A stretch of DNA of 6,543 bases, taken from Bacillota bacterium (GTDB lineage: Bacteria > Bacillota_A > Clostridia > Clostridiales > Clostridiaceae). The notes beneath the pieces are model-generated. The model saw only the letters and a program-made list of their open reading frames with translations, was not told the DNA's origin and searched no databases. Both the position numbers and the translations under genes were made by a program. This document shows, in pieces, positions 1 through 4,250 of this stretch. The first letter of the stretch is position 1, and each line of letters starts with the position of its first letter. Location of the stretch: the NCBI GenBank assembly GCA_021780795.1, contig JAJXYA010000452.1, positions 1-6,543 on the forward strand. Reading direction: 5' to 3'.

Positions 1-2
1 CG

Positions 3-131
3 ATCTTTGGAAAATCTCCCACACGTAAGCAATCTTTGGCTTGGATTAATATACAAAGAATTAAAAATAATTTACCTACCCTTGCTTGGAGTGAAGCAAG
101 CGGAAAATATATTCAAACAAATACTTGCTAG
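3..131 (+). CDS. Possible 3' end of a rightward gene, product unknown
   Basis: This frame is open from the left edge for 42 codons and ends at TAG (129-131); the start lies outside the window. The fragment begins IFGKSPTRKQSLAWINIQRI and is mildly basic, with no motif I recognise. A second plus-strand frame is also open here, from base 1 to TAA at 136-138. I prefer the frame at 3 because its third codon positions are more AT-rich (about 21% G/C against 29%), closer to the rest of the window. If real, the gene converges on the leftward cluster that ends at 148, leaving 16 bases between the stops. No ATG exists on the minus strand here, so no leftward gene starts in 1-147. Coding status is uncertain because the fragment is short. 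Confidence 0.35.
   Translation: MFGKSPTRKQSLAWINIQRIKNNLPTLAWSEASGKYIQTNTC
81..100. other. Perfect 7-bp inverted repeat with 6-base loop
   Basis: CTTGCTT (81-87) and AAGCAAG (94-100) are exact reverse complements around the loop GGAGTG. The hairpin lies near the end of the possible rightward frame and just past the last leftward gene. Read on the minus strand it is followed, about 10 bases on, by an AT-rich stretch containing TTATTTTTAA; no U-run follows directly on either strand. It could be a weak terminator at the convergent junction or a chance repeat. Confidence 0.4.
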
Positions 132-147
132 TCTATAAGGAGTTCTT

Positions 148-288
148 TTACTTAGAACCCTTCTTCTTAGCCTTACCTGCTTTTGAATATGCTATAGCTA
201 CTGCTTGGTTAACAGGTTTTCCTGCCCTAACCTCAGTAGCTATATTTTTCTTTATTGTCTTTTTTGATTTTCCAGGAAGTAGTGGCAT
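148..288 (-). CDS. Small basic phage protein, 46 residues
   Basis: The gene reads ATG (288-286) to TAA (150-148). The product begins [16 protein letters not shown], continues with [17 protein letters not shown] and ends in a lysine-rich tail. The layout MPL-x-x-GKS-x-x-x-I-x-x-NI, then E-x-x-AGKP-x-x-QAVAIA, matches my memory of a very common family of tiny hypothetical proteins in tailed phages. I cannot give a family accession, and no function is established that I know of. It starts 2 bases after the stop of the 91-residue membrane protein gene, has no clear Shine-Dalgarno sequence, and is probably translated by coupling. It is the last gene of the leftward cluster. The strong positive charge would suit nucleic-acid or protein binding, but that is inference. 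Confidence 0.85.
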   Translation of the reverse strand: MPLLPGKSKKTIKKNIATEVRAGKPVNQAVAIAYSKAGKAKKKGSK

Positions 289-290
289 AC

Positions 291-566
291 TTATTGTGCT
301 TTCTTAATGGATTTTGTTTGGGGCATTGTCTTTTTTGGTAAATCTTCTATAGATTTTAGCTGTAGTTCGTGTGTTTTAGATTTTTCTGACAGCTGAAATT
401 GCAGTCTTCGTAATTCACCAACTTGCTGTGTTAAATCAGCAGTTTGAACCTTTAAAGTCTTTATATCTCCACGCATAGAAACAATAATTGCAGTGCCTGT
501 AATTAAAGCTGACACTATAGAAATTATTGTAGGTATGTTAATTGTGCCATCAAAATTTATTTTCAT
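291..566 (-). CDS. Single-pass membrane protein with coiled coil, 91 residues
   Basis: Residues about 11-31 ([20 protein letters not shown]) form one hydrophobic helix long enough to span a membrane. Residues about 33-75 are charged with heptad-like spacing ([16 protein letters not shown]) and should form a coiled coil. The tail is lysine-rich. Small phage proteins with this layout are common, and the inner-membrane spanin (Rz-like) has an N-terminal anchor followed by a coiled coil. However, no endolysin, holin or outer spanin is visible nearby, so a lysis role is only a possibility. The only Shine-Dalgarno-like sequence (AAGGG) lies inside the end of the upstream gene, 13 bases from the ATG, which is unusually far. 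The gene is 9 bases after its upstream neighbour and 2 bases before its downstream one. Confidence 0.8.
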   Translation of the reverse strand: MKINFDGTINIPTIISIVSALITGTAIIVSMRGDIKTLKVQTADLTQQVGELRRLQFQLSEKSKTHELQLKSIEDLPKKTMPQTKSIKKAQ

Positions 567-575
567 ACTGCTAAA

Positions 576-722
576 TTAGCCCTTCACACGCTTTAGTTTT
601 GGATTTTCCTTTTTTGCCTTGGCTGATGCATTACGTGACGAACTAGCAAGTATACGTGCAGCTGAATCCTTGCTAACATGCTCTTTCTTTGAAATCTTGT
701 TTTGTACACTCTTGAAACTCAT
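576..722 (-). CDS. Small basic phage protein, 48 residues
   Basis: The gene reads ATG (722-720) to TAA (578-576). The product begins MSFKSVQNKISKKEHVSKDS and ends NPKLKRVKG. The pattern F-x-x-VQ-x-KI-x-KK, then S-x-x-x-A-x-x-ILA-x-x-SR-x-ASAKAKK-x-NP-x-L-x-RVKG is one I recognise as a widespread family of tiny phage hypotheticals, often of just this length; its function is unknown to me. It has the best ribosome binding site in the leftward cluster (AAGGAG, 8 bases from the ATG counted after GGAG), suggesting high expression. It starts 2 bases after the stop of the 77-residue gene. It is strongly basic and alanine/serine-rich, so DNA or RNA binding, or a place inside the virion, is conceivable but not shown. 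Confidence 0.87.
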   Translation of the reverse strand: MSFKSVQNKISKKEHVSKDSAARILASSSRNASAKAKKENPKLKRVKG

Positions 723-724
723 TT

Positions 725-958
725 TTAATACTCCTTAAATGATTGTTTATAAATATATGTTCTTACTTCAGGCTGGTATAACTTTAGTATATTGGCTAAA
801 ATATCCCAGCTTTCCCTACCATCAATAGTACTTAAAATTTCTTTAATTTGCATCTCTGGTGTGACTATTGTTGCATCTACAGCACGTTCTTTCCCAGATG
901 TTTTCCAGTCATCTAAAAGCCCTTCATTAAAGATATCAAGTGGGTTTGTAATATCCAT
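725..958 (-). CDS. Hypothetical phage protein, 77 residues
   Basis: I do not recognise this protein. It begins MDITNPLDIFNEGLLDDW, is acidic at the N-terminus, and has a predicted helical C-terminal half (SWDILANILKLYQPEVRTYI) with several aromatic residues. The motif TNPLDIFNEG (residues 4-13) closely resembles TDPLDFLVEA near the start of the 235-residue protein in the same cluster. AGGA lies 7 bases before the ATG, within the end of the upstream gene, and only 2 bases separate that stop from this start; 2 bases also separate its stop from the next gene. It is a co-transcribed member of the leftward cluster. No transmembrane segment or catalytic motif is visible. It could be a small virion or assembly protein, judged only by neighbourhood. 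Confidence 0.78.
   Translation of the reverse strand: MDITNPLDIFNEGLLDDWKTSGKERAVDATIVTPEMQIKEILSTIDGRESWDILANILKLYQPEVRTYIYKQSFKEY
731..736 (-). promoter_or_regulatory. Strong ribosome binding site for the 48-residue protein
   Basis: AAGGAG on the minus strand, 8 bases before the ATG at 722. It is the strongest Shine-Dalgarno match in the leftward cluster and lies inside the 3' end of the upstream 77-residue gene. It fixes the start of an otherwise very short gene. Confidence 0.8.
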
Positions 959-960
959 AA

Positions 961-1452
961 TTATTTCCTACCAATTGGGGCAACAGTTGGTGTAAAATTA
1001 GCTAGCCAATCCATTAAATTAGTTCCATATACTTGTAAGAATGCCTGAACGTTTTCAGGTTCTTTCTGTTCTAGCCGCTGTAGGAAATCATGTACACTAG
1101 TTGCTAGCATATATAAACTTCTAGGCTTAATTTTAGCTGCAACTATGGGTTTTATACTGCCACCATGTAATCGTATTAACTCTTCTAGACTCATTCTATC
1201 AGTAGAACCCTTCATATTTGGCAGAGAACTTGCAATATATTTCATAAGTTCTTGCTTTACAGGATCTGCAGCAAGTTGTAAATTCTGTTGTTCTGCAGCA
1301 TCTGAAGCTAGTTGTTGCTTCTGATTAAATCTATCGGTTCTAGCATCTACCTTAACTTCATCAGTACTTAACCATGGGTCAGTTGTTTCATATAAAGTTG
1401 TATCAATAAATTCTAGTTGAATAAAGTTTCTAATTGGCATGATTTTATACAT
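961..1452 (-). CDS. Hypothetical acidic phage protein, 163 residues
   Basis: I do not recognise this protein. The N-terminus (MYKIMPIRNFIQLEFIDTTL) is followed by LYETTDPW (residues 20-27), a charged Gln/Ala-rich segment (about 41-65) that should be helical, a central part with MSLEELIRLHGGSIKPIVAA, and a helical C-terminal part ending in APIGRK. LYETTD matches LYETSD in the adjacent 134-residue protein. The start at 1452 is 7 bases after the upstream stop; a second ATG at 1440 (MPIRNF) is possible because neither has a convincing Shine-Dalgarno sequence. The stop is 2 bases before the next ATG. No membrane segment or enzyme motif is seen. A structural or assembly role is possible from context only. 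Confidence 0.8.
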   Translation of the reverse strand: MYKIMPIRNFIQLEFIDTTLYETTDPWLSTDEVKVDARTDRFNQKQQLASDAAEQQNLQLAADPVKQELMKYIASSLPNMKGSTDRMSLEELIRLHGGSIKPIVAAKIKPRSLYMLATSVHDFLQRLEQKEPENVQAFLQVYGTNLMDWLANFTPTVAPIGRK

Positions 1453-1459
1453 AGTTAAT

Positions 1460-1864
1460 CTACTTTATCAAAGAAGGATCGAATGTGTCAGGCTCAGCAG
1501 CAATACCAGGCTCATCAGAAGATCCTGATAGAGAATTATCTACATCTGTTAAATGGTGTGAAGCAAGATCTAATGCACTTGTAGCATCATCTAAAGCTTC
1601 AGCTAGATCTTTATCTTTGTCTTCAGGATATAATGGCTTTAGTTTCTCAGTAATCTCTTCTTTGAGATCAGATATTTTTCTTTGCAGTTCTGATATAATA
1701 TCTCTTGGTTCTGAGGCCATTTCAGGTTCATCAGAGGTTCCTGTAAAACCAATCTCATCAGAAGTTCCTGTAAAACCAGTCTCATCTGAAGTTCCAATAA
1801 AATCTGTTTCGTCAGAAGTTTCATAGAGTAATTTTTCTAGTAGTATATCTCGTTTTGTAAGCAT
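1460..1864 (-). CDS. Acidic repeat-containing protein with coiled coil, 134 residues
   Basis: I do not recognise this protein. The start at 1864 is preferred over the ATG at 1894 because it lies one base after the upstream stop (TAA-C-ATG), has AGGG 9 bases upstream, and avoids a 29-base overlap. In order: a short N-terminal helix (residues 1-15), a 9-residue tandem repeat of the form TSDE-x-x-F-x-G (about 16-48), a coiled coil (about 54-75, ISELQRKISDLKEEITEKL), a helical acidic part, and a C-terminal segment with SGSSDEPG that echoes the repeat. It is very rich in Ser, Thr, Asp and Glu. Repeat copy number may vary between relatives. It sits among acidic proteins in the leftward cluster; a flexible linker or scaffold-like role is inference. 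Confidence 0.82.
   Translation of the reverse strand: MLTKRDILLEKLLYETSDETDFIGTSDETGFTGTSDEIGFTGTSDEPEMASEPRDIISELQRKISDLKEEITEKLKPLYPEDKDKDLAEALDDATSALDLASHHLTDVDNSLSGSSDEPGIAAEPDTFDPSLIK
1731..1820 (-). repeat. 27-base in-frame tandem repeat, three copies plus a partial
   Basis: Units at 1731-1757, 1758-1784 and 1785-1811, with a partial fourth copy from 1812. The first two differ at only two positions; the third has drifted further. Read on the minus strand they encode 9-residue units of the type TSDETGFTG. The period is a multiple of three, so copy-number changes keep the frame. Confidence 0.92.
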
Positions 1865-1865
1865 G

Positions 1866-2573
1866 TTATTTTTCCCTAGGAAGTAAAATGGCAATAGTGC
1901 GCTGTAAAGCTAAAATAGCAGTTACAATACTAGTTTTTTCTCTGTTAGTTTGCAGCGTTCTTAAATGGTGTTCATCATAATAAGCTATTAATGACTCTAA
2001 AGACTTAATCAGTGTTAGCACTGATGTAGATTGCCCACCATCTACGGAATCATCAACTTGCTGTGATTTTATTAAACCACTTAGTTGTTTTAAAGTTGAT
2101 ATAGAAACTATGCTGGTGCTTAATTCCTTAGCATAAAGTTTAATTTTAGGACTAGTTTCCTGTAAGATTGAAGAGACTGCACTATCCGGCTCACTGTTAG
2201 CCTTGTAGTTAAGGATAGTATCTTCATCAGCCTCAAAGTCATCACCAGAATCAGAAAAGCCCGGTGATGTTGCAGTTATGTATTGACCAGGATTATTTGG
2301 ATCTTCAATTAGATCGTCTAGATTAGCTTGAACAAGTTTATGTTTAGCTTGTAAGTCACGGTCTACTTCAGTATTTATTTTCTCAGCAGCTAATTCATCT
2401 GCCATACGGGCAGCTTTATTTTTAGCTATCATTATTTGAGATTCTTTATCACTAATCTCTTTATCTTTAGATAAAGTTTTTACTGGTGGTTCACTTGGAG
2501 AACTAGTAGCTGGAATTTTCCATATTGCTTCAACTAAGAAATCCAATGGATCTGTAGTATGCTTAGAACTCAT
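1866..2573 (-). CDS. Hypothetical acidic phage protein, 235 residues
   Basis: I do not recognise this protein. Residues 1-20 carry TTDPLDFLVEAIWKI, a short amphipathic-looking segment. Residues about 22-36 are Ser/Pro-rich, about 37-90 are charged and probably helical, and about 91-130 are an acidic, disordered-looking stretch (SGDDFEADED). The C-terminal part (about 145-232) is mostly helical (STLKQLSGLIKSQ, LIKSLESLIAYY, TAILALQRTIAILL). The start codon shares one base with the previous stop (TAATG), and GGAGG lies only 4 bases before the ATG, so translation is probably coupled. The N-terminus is loosely like the short capsid-targeting sequences of T4 internal head proteins (…EFIAEA…), which would suggest a prohead-internal protein. 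That is a hypothesis without further support. Confidence 0.82.
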   Translation of the reverse strand: MSSKHTTDPLDFLVEAIWKIPATSSPSEPPVKTLSKDKEISDKESQIMIAKNKAARMADELAAEKINTEVDRDLQAKHKLVQANLDDLIEDPNNPGQYITATSPGFSDSGDDFEADEDTILNYKANSEPDSAVSSILQETSPKIKLYAKELSTSIVSISTLKQLSGLIKSQQVDDSVDGGQSTSVLTLIKSLESLIAYYDEHHLRTLQTNREKTSIVTAILALQRTIAILLPREK

Positions 2574-2968
2574 TAATCCTCCGGCTCGGACCGCTGGTTA
2601 AATTCATCAACTAAATTCTTATACCATTCAAGCAAATATGCTCTTGCTTCTGGAGGGACATCACTAGATTTTGACTGCTCTTCTACCCATCCAATAAGGG
2701 CCTTTAAATCTTCAGTTGATAAATGTTTGTGGTCACCTTTAAAGTGCTTACTAGATTCTTTAGGCACATCTATTTCAGCAGTTTTAGAGATTTCGGGTAA
2801 TTGTAATGTAGTTCCTTCTGGGGTTTCAGCTTCAGCAGAAATTTCTGGTAGCATTTTTTCAGGGACTGCAAGTATGGTTACGCCTTGTTCAAAATCAAAT
2901 GGTGAAGTAGTTTCACCCTGAATAGAAGATAGGTCACCAAATTTCTCAAACAATGTTTTAAGACTCAT
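2573..2968 (-). CDS. Hypothetical acidic phage protein, 131 residues
   Basis: I do not recognise this protein. It begins MSLKTLFEKFGDLSSIQGET, then has TSPFDFEQG (residues 21-29), a Glu/Pro-rich, disordered-looking middle (about 30-75) and a helical C-terminal domain (about 84-127) containing STEDLKALIGWVEEQ and ARAYLLEWYKNLVDEFNQR. It is strongly acidic, with no membrane segment. AAGGA lies 8 bases before the ATG (counted after AGGA), a good ribosome binding site. It is the first of the acidic series, 28 bases downstream of the metallopeptidase gene, which leaves room for a secondary promoter. Its stop overlaps the next start by one base. The C-terminal domain could be a small helical interaction module; function is unknown. 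Confidence 0.82.
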   Translation of the reverse strand: MSLKTLFEKFGDLSSIQGETTSPFDFEQGVTILAVPEKMLPEISAEAETPEGTTLQLPEISKTAEIDVPKESSKHFKGDHKHLSTEDLKALIGWVEEQSKSSDVPPEARAYLLEWYKNLVDEFNQRSEPED

Positions 2969-2995
2969 GAATGTATTCCTTTATATTTAGTTCTA

Positions 2996-3001
2996 ATTAT
3001 A
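2996..3001 (-). promoter_or_regulatory. Possible internal -10 element before the acidic gene series
   Basis: TATAAT on the minus strand (3001-2996), about 28 bases upstream of the ATG at 2968, overlapping the metallopeptidase stop codon. No -35 match is seen 16-18 bases further upstream, and such hexamers occur by chance in sequence this AT-rich. Confidence 0.2.
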
Positions 3002-3794
3002 TTGTAAAATCTTGAAAAATATAGTAATATAAGTGCTTGATAAATGCTTTCCAAATTATGTCATATTGCCAAATTTTGCTTTTTAGCTCATAAAAACAAT
3101 CATAATAGTAATAAAAACAATCGCTTGTTTTTACCAGGTCTAGTAGTTCACTCGATATACTTAATTTATTAAATACGGTATTTTTGTTTTTATAAGCACT
3201 CAATAGTTGTCTGGCAGCATCTTTTGCATAGCACTGAATTTCTTCATATGAACTAAAATATAGTATATCATTATTATACTGCTTATATGCCAACCTAGTA
3301 TCCTTGGCTAAAAGCTTAGATTCTATGATAGTTAGTATATTTCCTTTAGAATTATCTAAGTTGTCACCTAATTTTTTATATACTTTGATATATTGAATTA
3401 CATGCAGTATTTCATGAAAAAACACATCAGTTAAAATCAAACTAAAATCCCATAAGCTTTTTTTGTACAAAGTTCTAATGTTATTATTAAAATTTAGTAC
3501 AATTTTTACTTCAGGCAAAGAACCATCAAAAGTTAAAAAATCTGCCCCACCGGAATTTCCCTTTGGGGCAAATGTGCAAAACGTAAAATCAATGTCTAAT
3601 TTATCAATGCTTTCTTGATCAAAGACTCTAGTAAGAATTTGTTTTGCCTTGTTCAATAATGGGTCTTCAATAATTCTTCTAAAATCCAATATCTGTTTTT
3701 GATACAGCTTTCTATTATCTTTAATAGCTAATACCGCCGCAGAATATATAAATGTAAATACAGATTTGTGATCGGTTAAGCTATTATATTGCAT
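2997..3794 (-). CDS. Putative zinc metallopeptidase-like protein (HExxH), 265 residues
   Basis: Residues 127-131 are HEILH within DVFFHEILHVIQY, the zincin zinc-binding and catalytic signature HExxH in a hydrophobic helix. About 50 residues later comes YFSSYEEIQCYAKDAARQLL (180-199); a glutamate here (184 or 185) is a good candidate for the third zinc ligand, as in gluzincin-type folds. I recall small phage-encoded zincin-like proteins with an HE-x-x-H-x-x-Q helix followed by an E-x-x-AYA helix, but cannot name an accession. There is no signal peptide, so it should act in the cytoplasm or virion. The C-terminal 40 residues are rich in Tyr, Phe and Lys. The substrate is unknown. The start at 3794 lacks a Shine-Dalgarno sequence and lies about 12 bases from a TATAAT, so the mRNA may have almost no leader. 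The protein differs in composition (Tyr, Cys, Lys) from the acidic proteins downstream. Confidence 0.82.
   Translation of the reverse strand: MQYNSLTDHKSVFTFIYSAAVLAIKDNRKLYQKQILDFRRIIEDPLLNKAKQILTRVFDQESIDKLDIDFTFCTFAPKGNSGGADFLTFDGSLPEVKIVLNFNNNIRTLYKKSLWDFSLILTDVFFHEILHVIQYIKVYKKLGDNLDNSKGNILTIIESKLLAKDTRLAYKQYNNDILYFSSYEEIQCYAKDAARQLLSAYKNKNTVFNKLSISSELLDLVKTSDCFYYYYDCFYELKSKIWQYDIIWKAFIKHLYYYIFQDFTI
3747..3754 (+). promoter_or_regulatory. Possible T4-like late promoter upstream of gp25
   Basis: TATAAATG matches the T4 late-promoter consensus TATAAATA at 7 of 8 positions, on the plus strand 69 bases before the gp25 start. It lies inside the antisense metallopeptidase gene. A late promoter would suit a baseplate gene, but the AT-rich sequence makes chance matches likely. 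Confidence 0.2.
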
Positions 3795-3812
3795 ATAATT
3801 TAATTAATTATA
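3794..3812. promoter_or_regulatory. Divergent promoter region with inverted TATAAT boxes
   Basis: The 28 bases at 3795-3822 separate the leftward and rightward clusters. TATAAT occurs on the plus strand at 3794-3799 and on the minus strand at 3812-3807, as inverted arms around a 7-base AT spacer; TAATTAATTA at 3801-3810 is itself a perfect palindrome. The plus-strand box would place a start around 3806, giving gp25 a short leader with AGG (3814-3816) 6 bases before its ATG. The minus-strand box would give the metallopeptidase a nearly leaderless mRNA. No good -35 box is seen for either, so an activator or a phage-modified polymerase may be needed. Confidence 0.45.
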
Positions 3813-3822
3813 TAGGCAACGT

Positions 3823-4209
3823 ATGATAACAACTACTACAAACACCTTCTTCTATTCTGGTATAAGCTTTCCGCCACGTAAACAAGGAAATGTTGGATTT
3901 TGGGCAACTGCTACAGATCAAGAACTAATTCGAGAAAGTATTTACGCCTTGTTAAATACACGCAAGGGTGAAATGCCAATGTCTGATTTTGGTACATCAA
4001 TGGATTCAAGCTTATTTGATGCGGCAAACCAAGCTATGATGGGTGTTTTATGTCAACAGATTAAACAAGATATTCAAAATTGGGAACCCCGTGTTACAGT
4101 AAACACTATTTCAGCATATTCATATGAAAACATTTTAATGTTCAACATAGAATTAGCTTTAGTTCTTACGGGACAGCAATTTTCTATTCAAGTGCCATTT
4201 AATCAGTAG
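3823..4209 (+). CDS. 25: gp25-like baseplate wedge protein (GpW/gp25 family), 128 residues
   Basis: This is a component of the baseplate of a contractile tail. In T4, gp25 sits in the wedge at the inner baseplate and is related to sheath-initiating proteins of other contractile systems. The family pattern is clear: ESIYALLNTRKGEMPMSDFG (residues 38-57), matching the conserved I-x-x-LL-x-T-x-x-GE-x-x-x-x-x-x-FG core, followed by LFD (64-66), and IKQDIQNWEPRV (80-91), matching the conserved helix with W-E-P-R-V before the C-terminal beta strands. At 128 residues it is close to the T4 protein (132). The ATG at 3823 has a weak AGG 6 bases upstream. It heads the rightward cluster, 28 bases from the divergent metallopeptidase gene. 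Finding it beside recombination genes rather than other baseplate genes is unlike the T4 map. Confidence 0.92.
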   Translation: MITTTTNTFFYSGISFPPRKQGNVGFWATATDQELIRESIYALLNTRKGEMPMSDFGTSMDSSLFDAANQAMMGVLCQQIKQDIQNWEPRVTVNTISAYSYENILMFNIELALVLTGQQFSIQVPFNQ

Positions 4210-4223
4210 AAAGCAATACCCTG

Positions 4224-4241
4224 CACACGATATATAGTGTG
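4224..4241 (+). promoter_or_regulatory. Hairpin abutting the ribosome binding site of the nuclease gene
   Basis: CACAC (4224-4228) pairs with GTGTG (4237-4241) around an AT-rich 8-base loop that may pair further. The last stem base is the first base of the GAGG Shine-Dalgarno sequence (4241-4244), so the hairpin could modulate ribosome access to the gp47-like gene. It could equally stabilise the gp25 mRNA end. It is not followed by a U-run and is not an intrinsic terminator. Confidence 0.4.
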
Positions 4242-4244
4242 AGG
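4241..4244 (+). promoter_or_regulatory. Ribosome binding site deciding the gp47-like start
   Basis: GAGG, 6 bases before the ATG at 4251. An in-frame GTG at 4239 would add four residues but has no upstream Shine-Dalgarno sequence and would place GAGG inside the coding region. The ATG start puts the DFH motif at residues 8-10, as usual in this family. Confidence 0.75.
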
Positions 4245-4250
4245 ATTGCT

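Noticed and set aside
137..142. AAGGAG on the plus strand, like a strong Shine-Dalgarno sequence
   Set aside because: No start codon follows within usable distance on the plus strand; the downstream bases are the 3' end of a leftward gene.
125..307. Rightward 60-codon open frame encoding a hydrophobic, Phe-rich peptide
   Set aside because: It lies antisense to the 46-residue basic protein, whose sequence fits a recognisable small phage family. The apparent hydrophobicity comes from reading lysine codons (AAA/AAG) backwards.
748..755. Exact T4 late-promoter match TATAAATA on the plus strand
   Set aside because: It lies inside the leftward 77-residue gene and points against the whole cluster, with no rightward gene downstream until 3823. 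A chance match is expected in AT-rich DNA.
792..995. Rightward 67-codon open frame
   Set aside because: Antisense to two leftward genes that have ribosome binding sites and 2-base spacing; its own composition (Ser/Ile-rich) is that of a shadow frame.
1639..1824. Second leftward 61-codon frame within the repeat gene
   Set aside because: Fully inside the 134-residue gene in another frame, with repeat-driven openness and no ribosome binding site of its own.
1485..1826. Rightward 113-codon open frame with SSEVPVKP repeats
   Set aside because: It is the antisense reading of the 27-base repeat in the leftward acidic gene; the repeat keeps all frames open. The leftward frame has tight spacing with both neighbours.
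1865..1894. Upstream ATG at 1894 for the acidic repeat protein
   Set aside because: It would overlap the preceding gene by 29 bases and lacks the one-base stop-start spacing and AGGG site of the ATG at 1864.
2727..2921. Rightward 64-codon open frame
   Set aside because: Antisense to the 131-residue acidic gene, which has a good ribosome binding site and an overlapping stop-start with the next gene.
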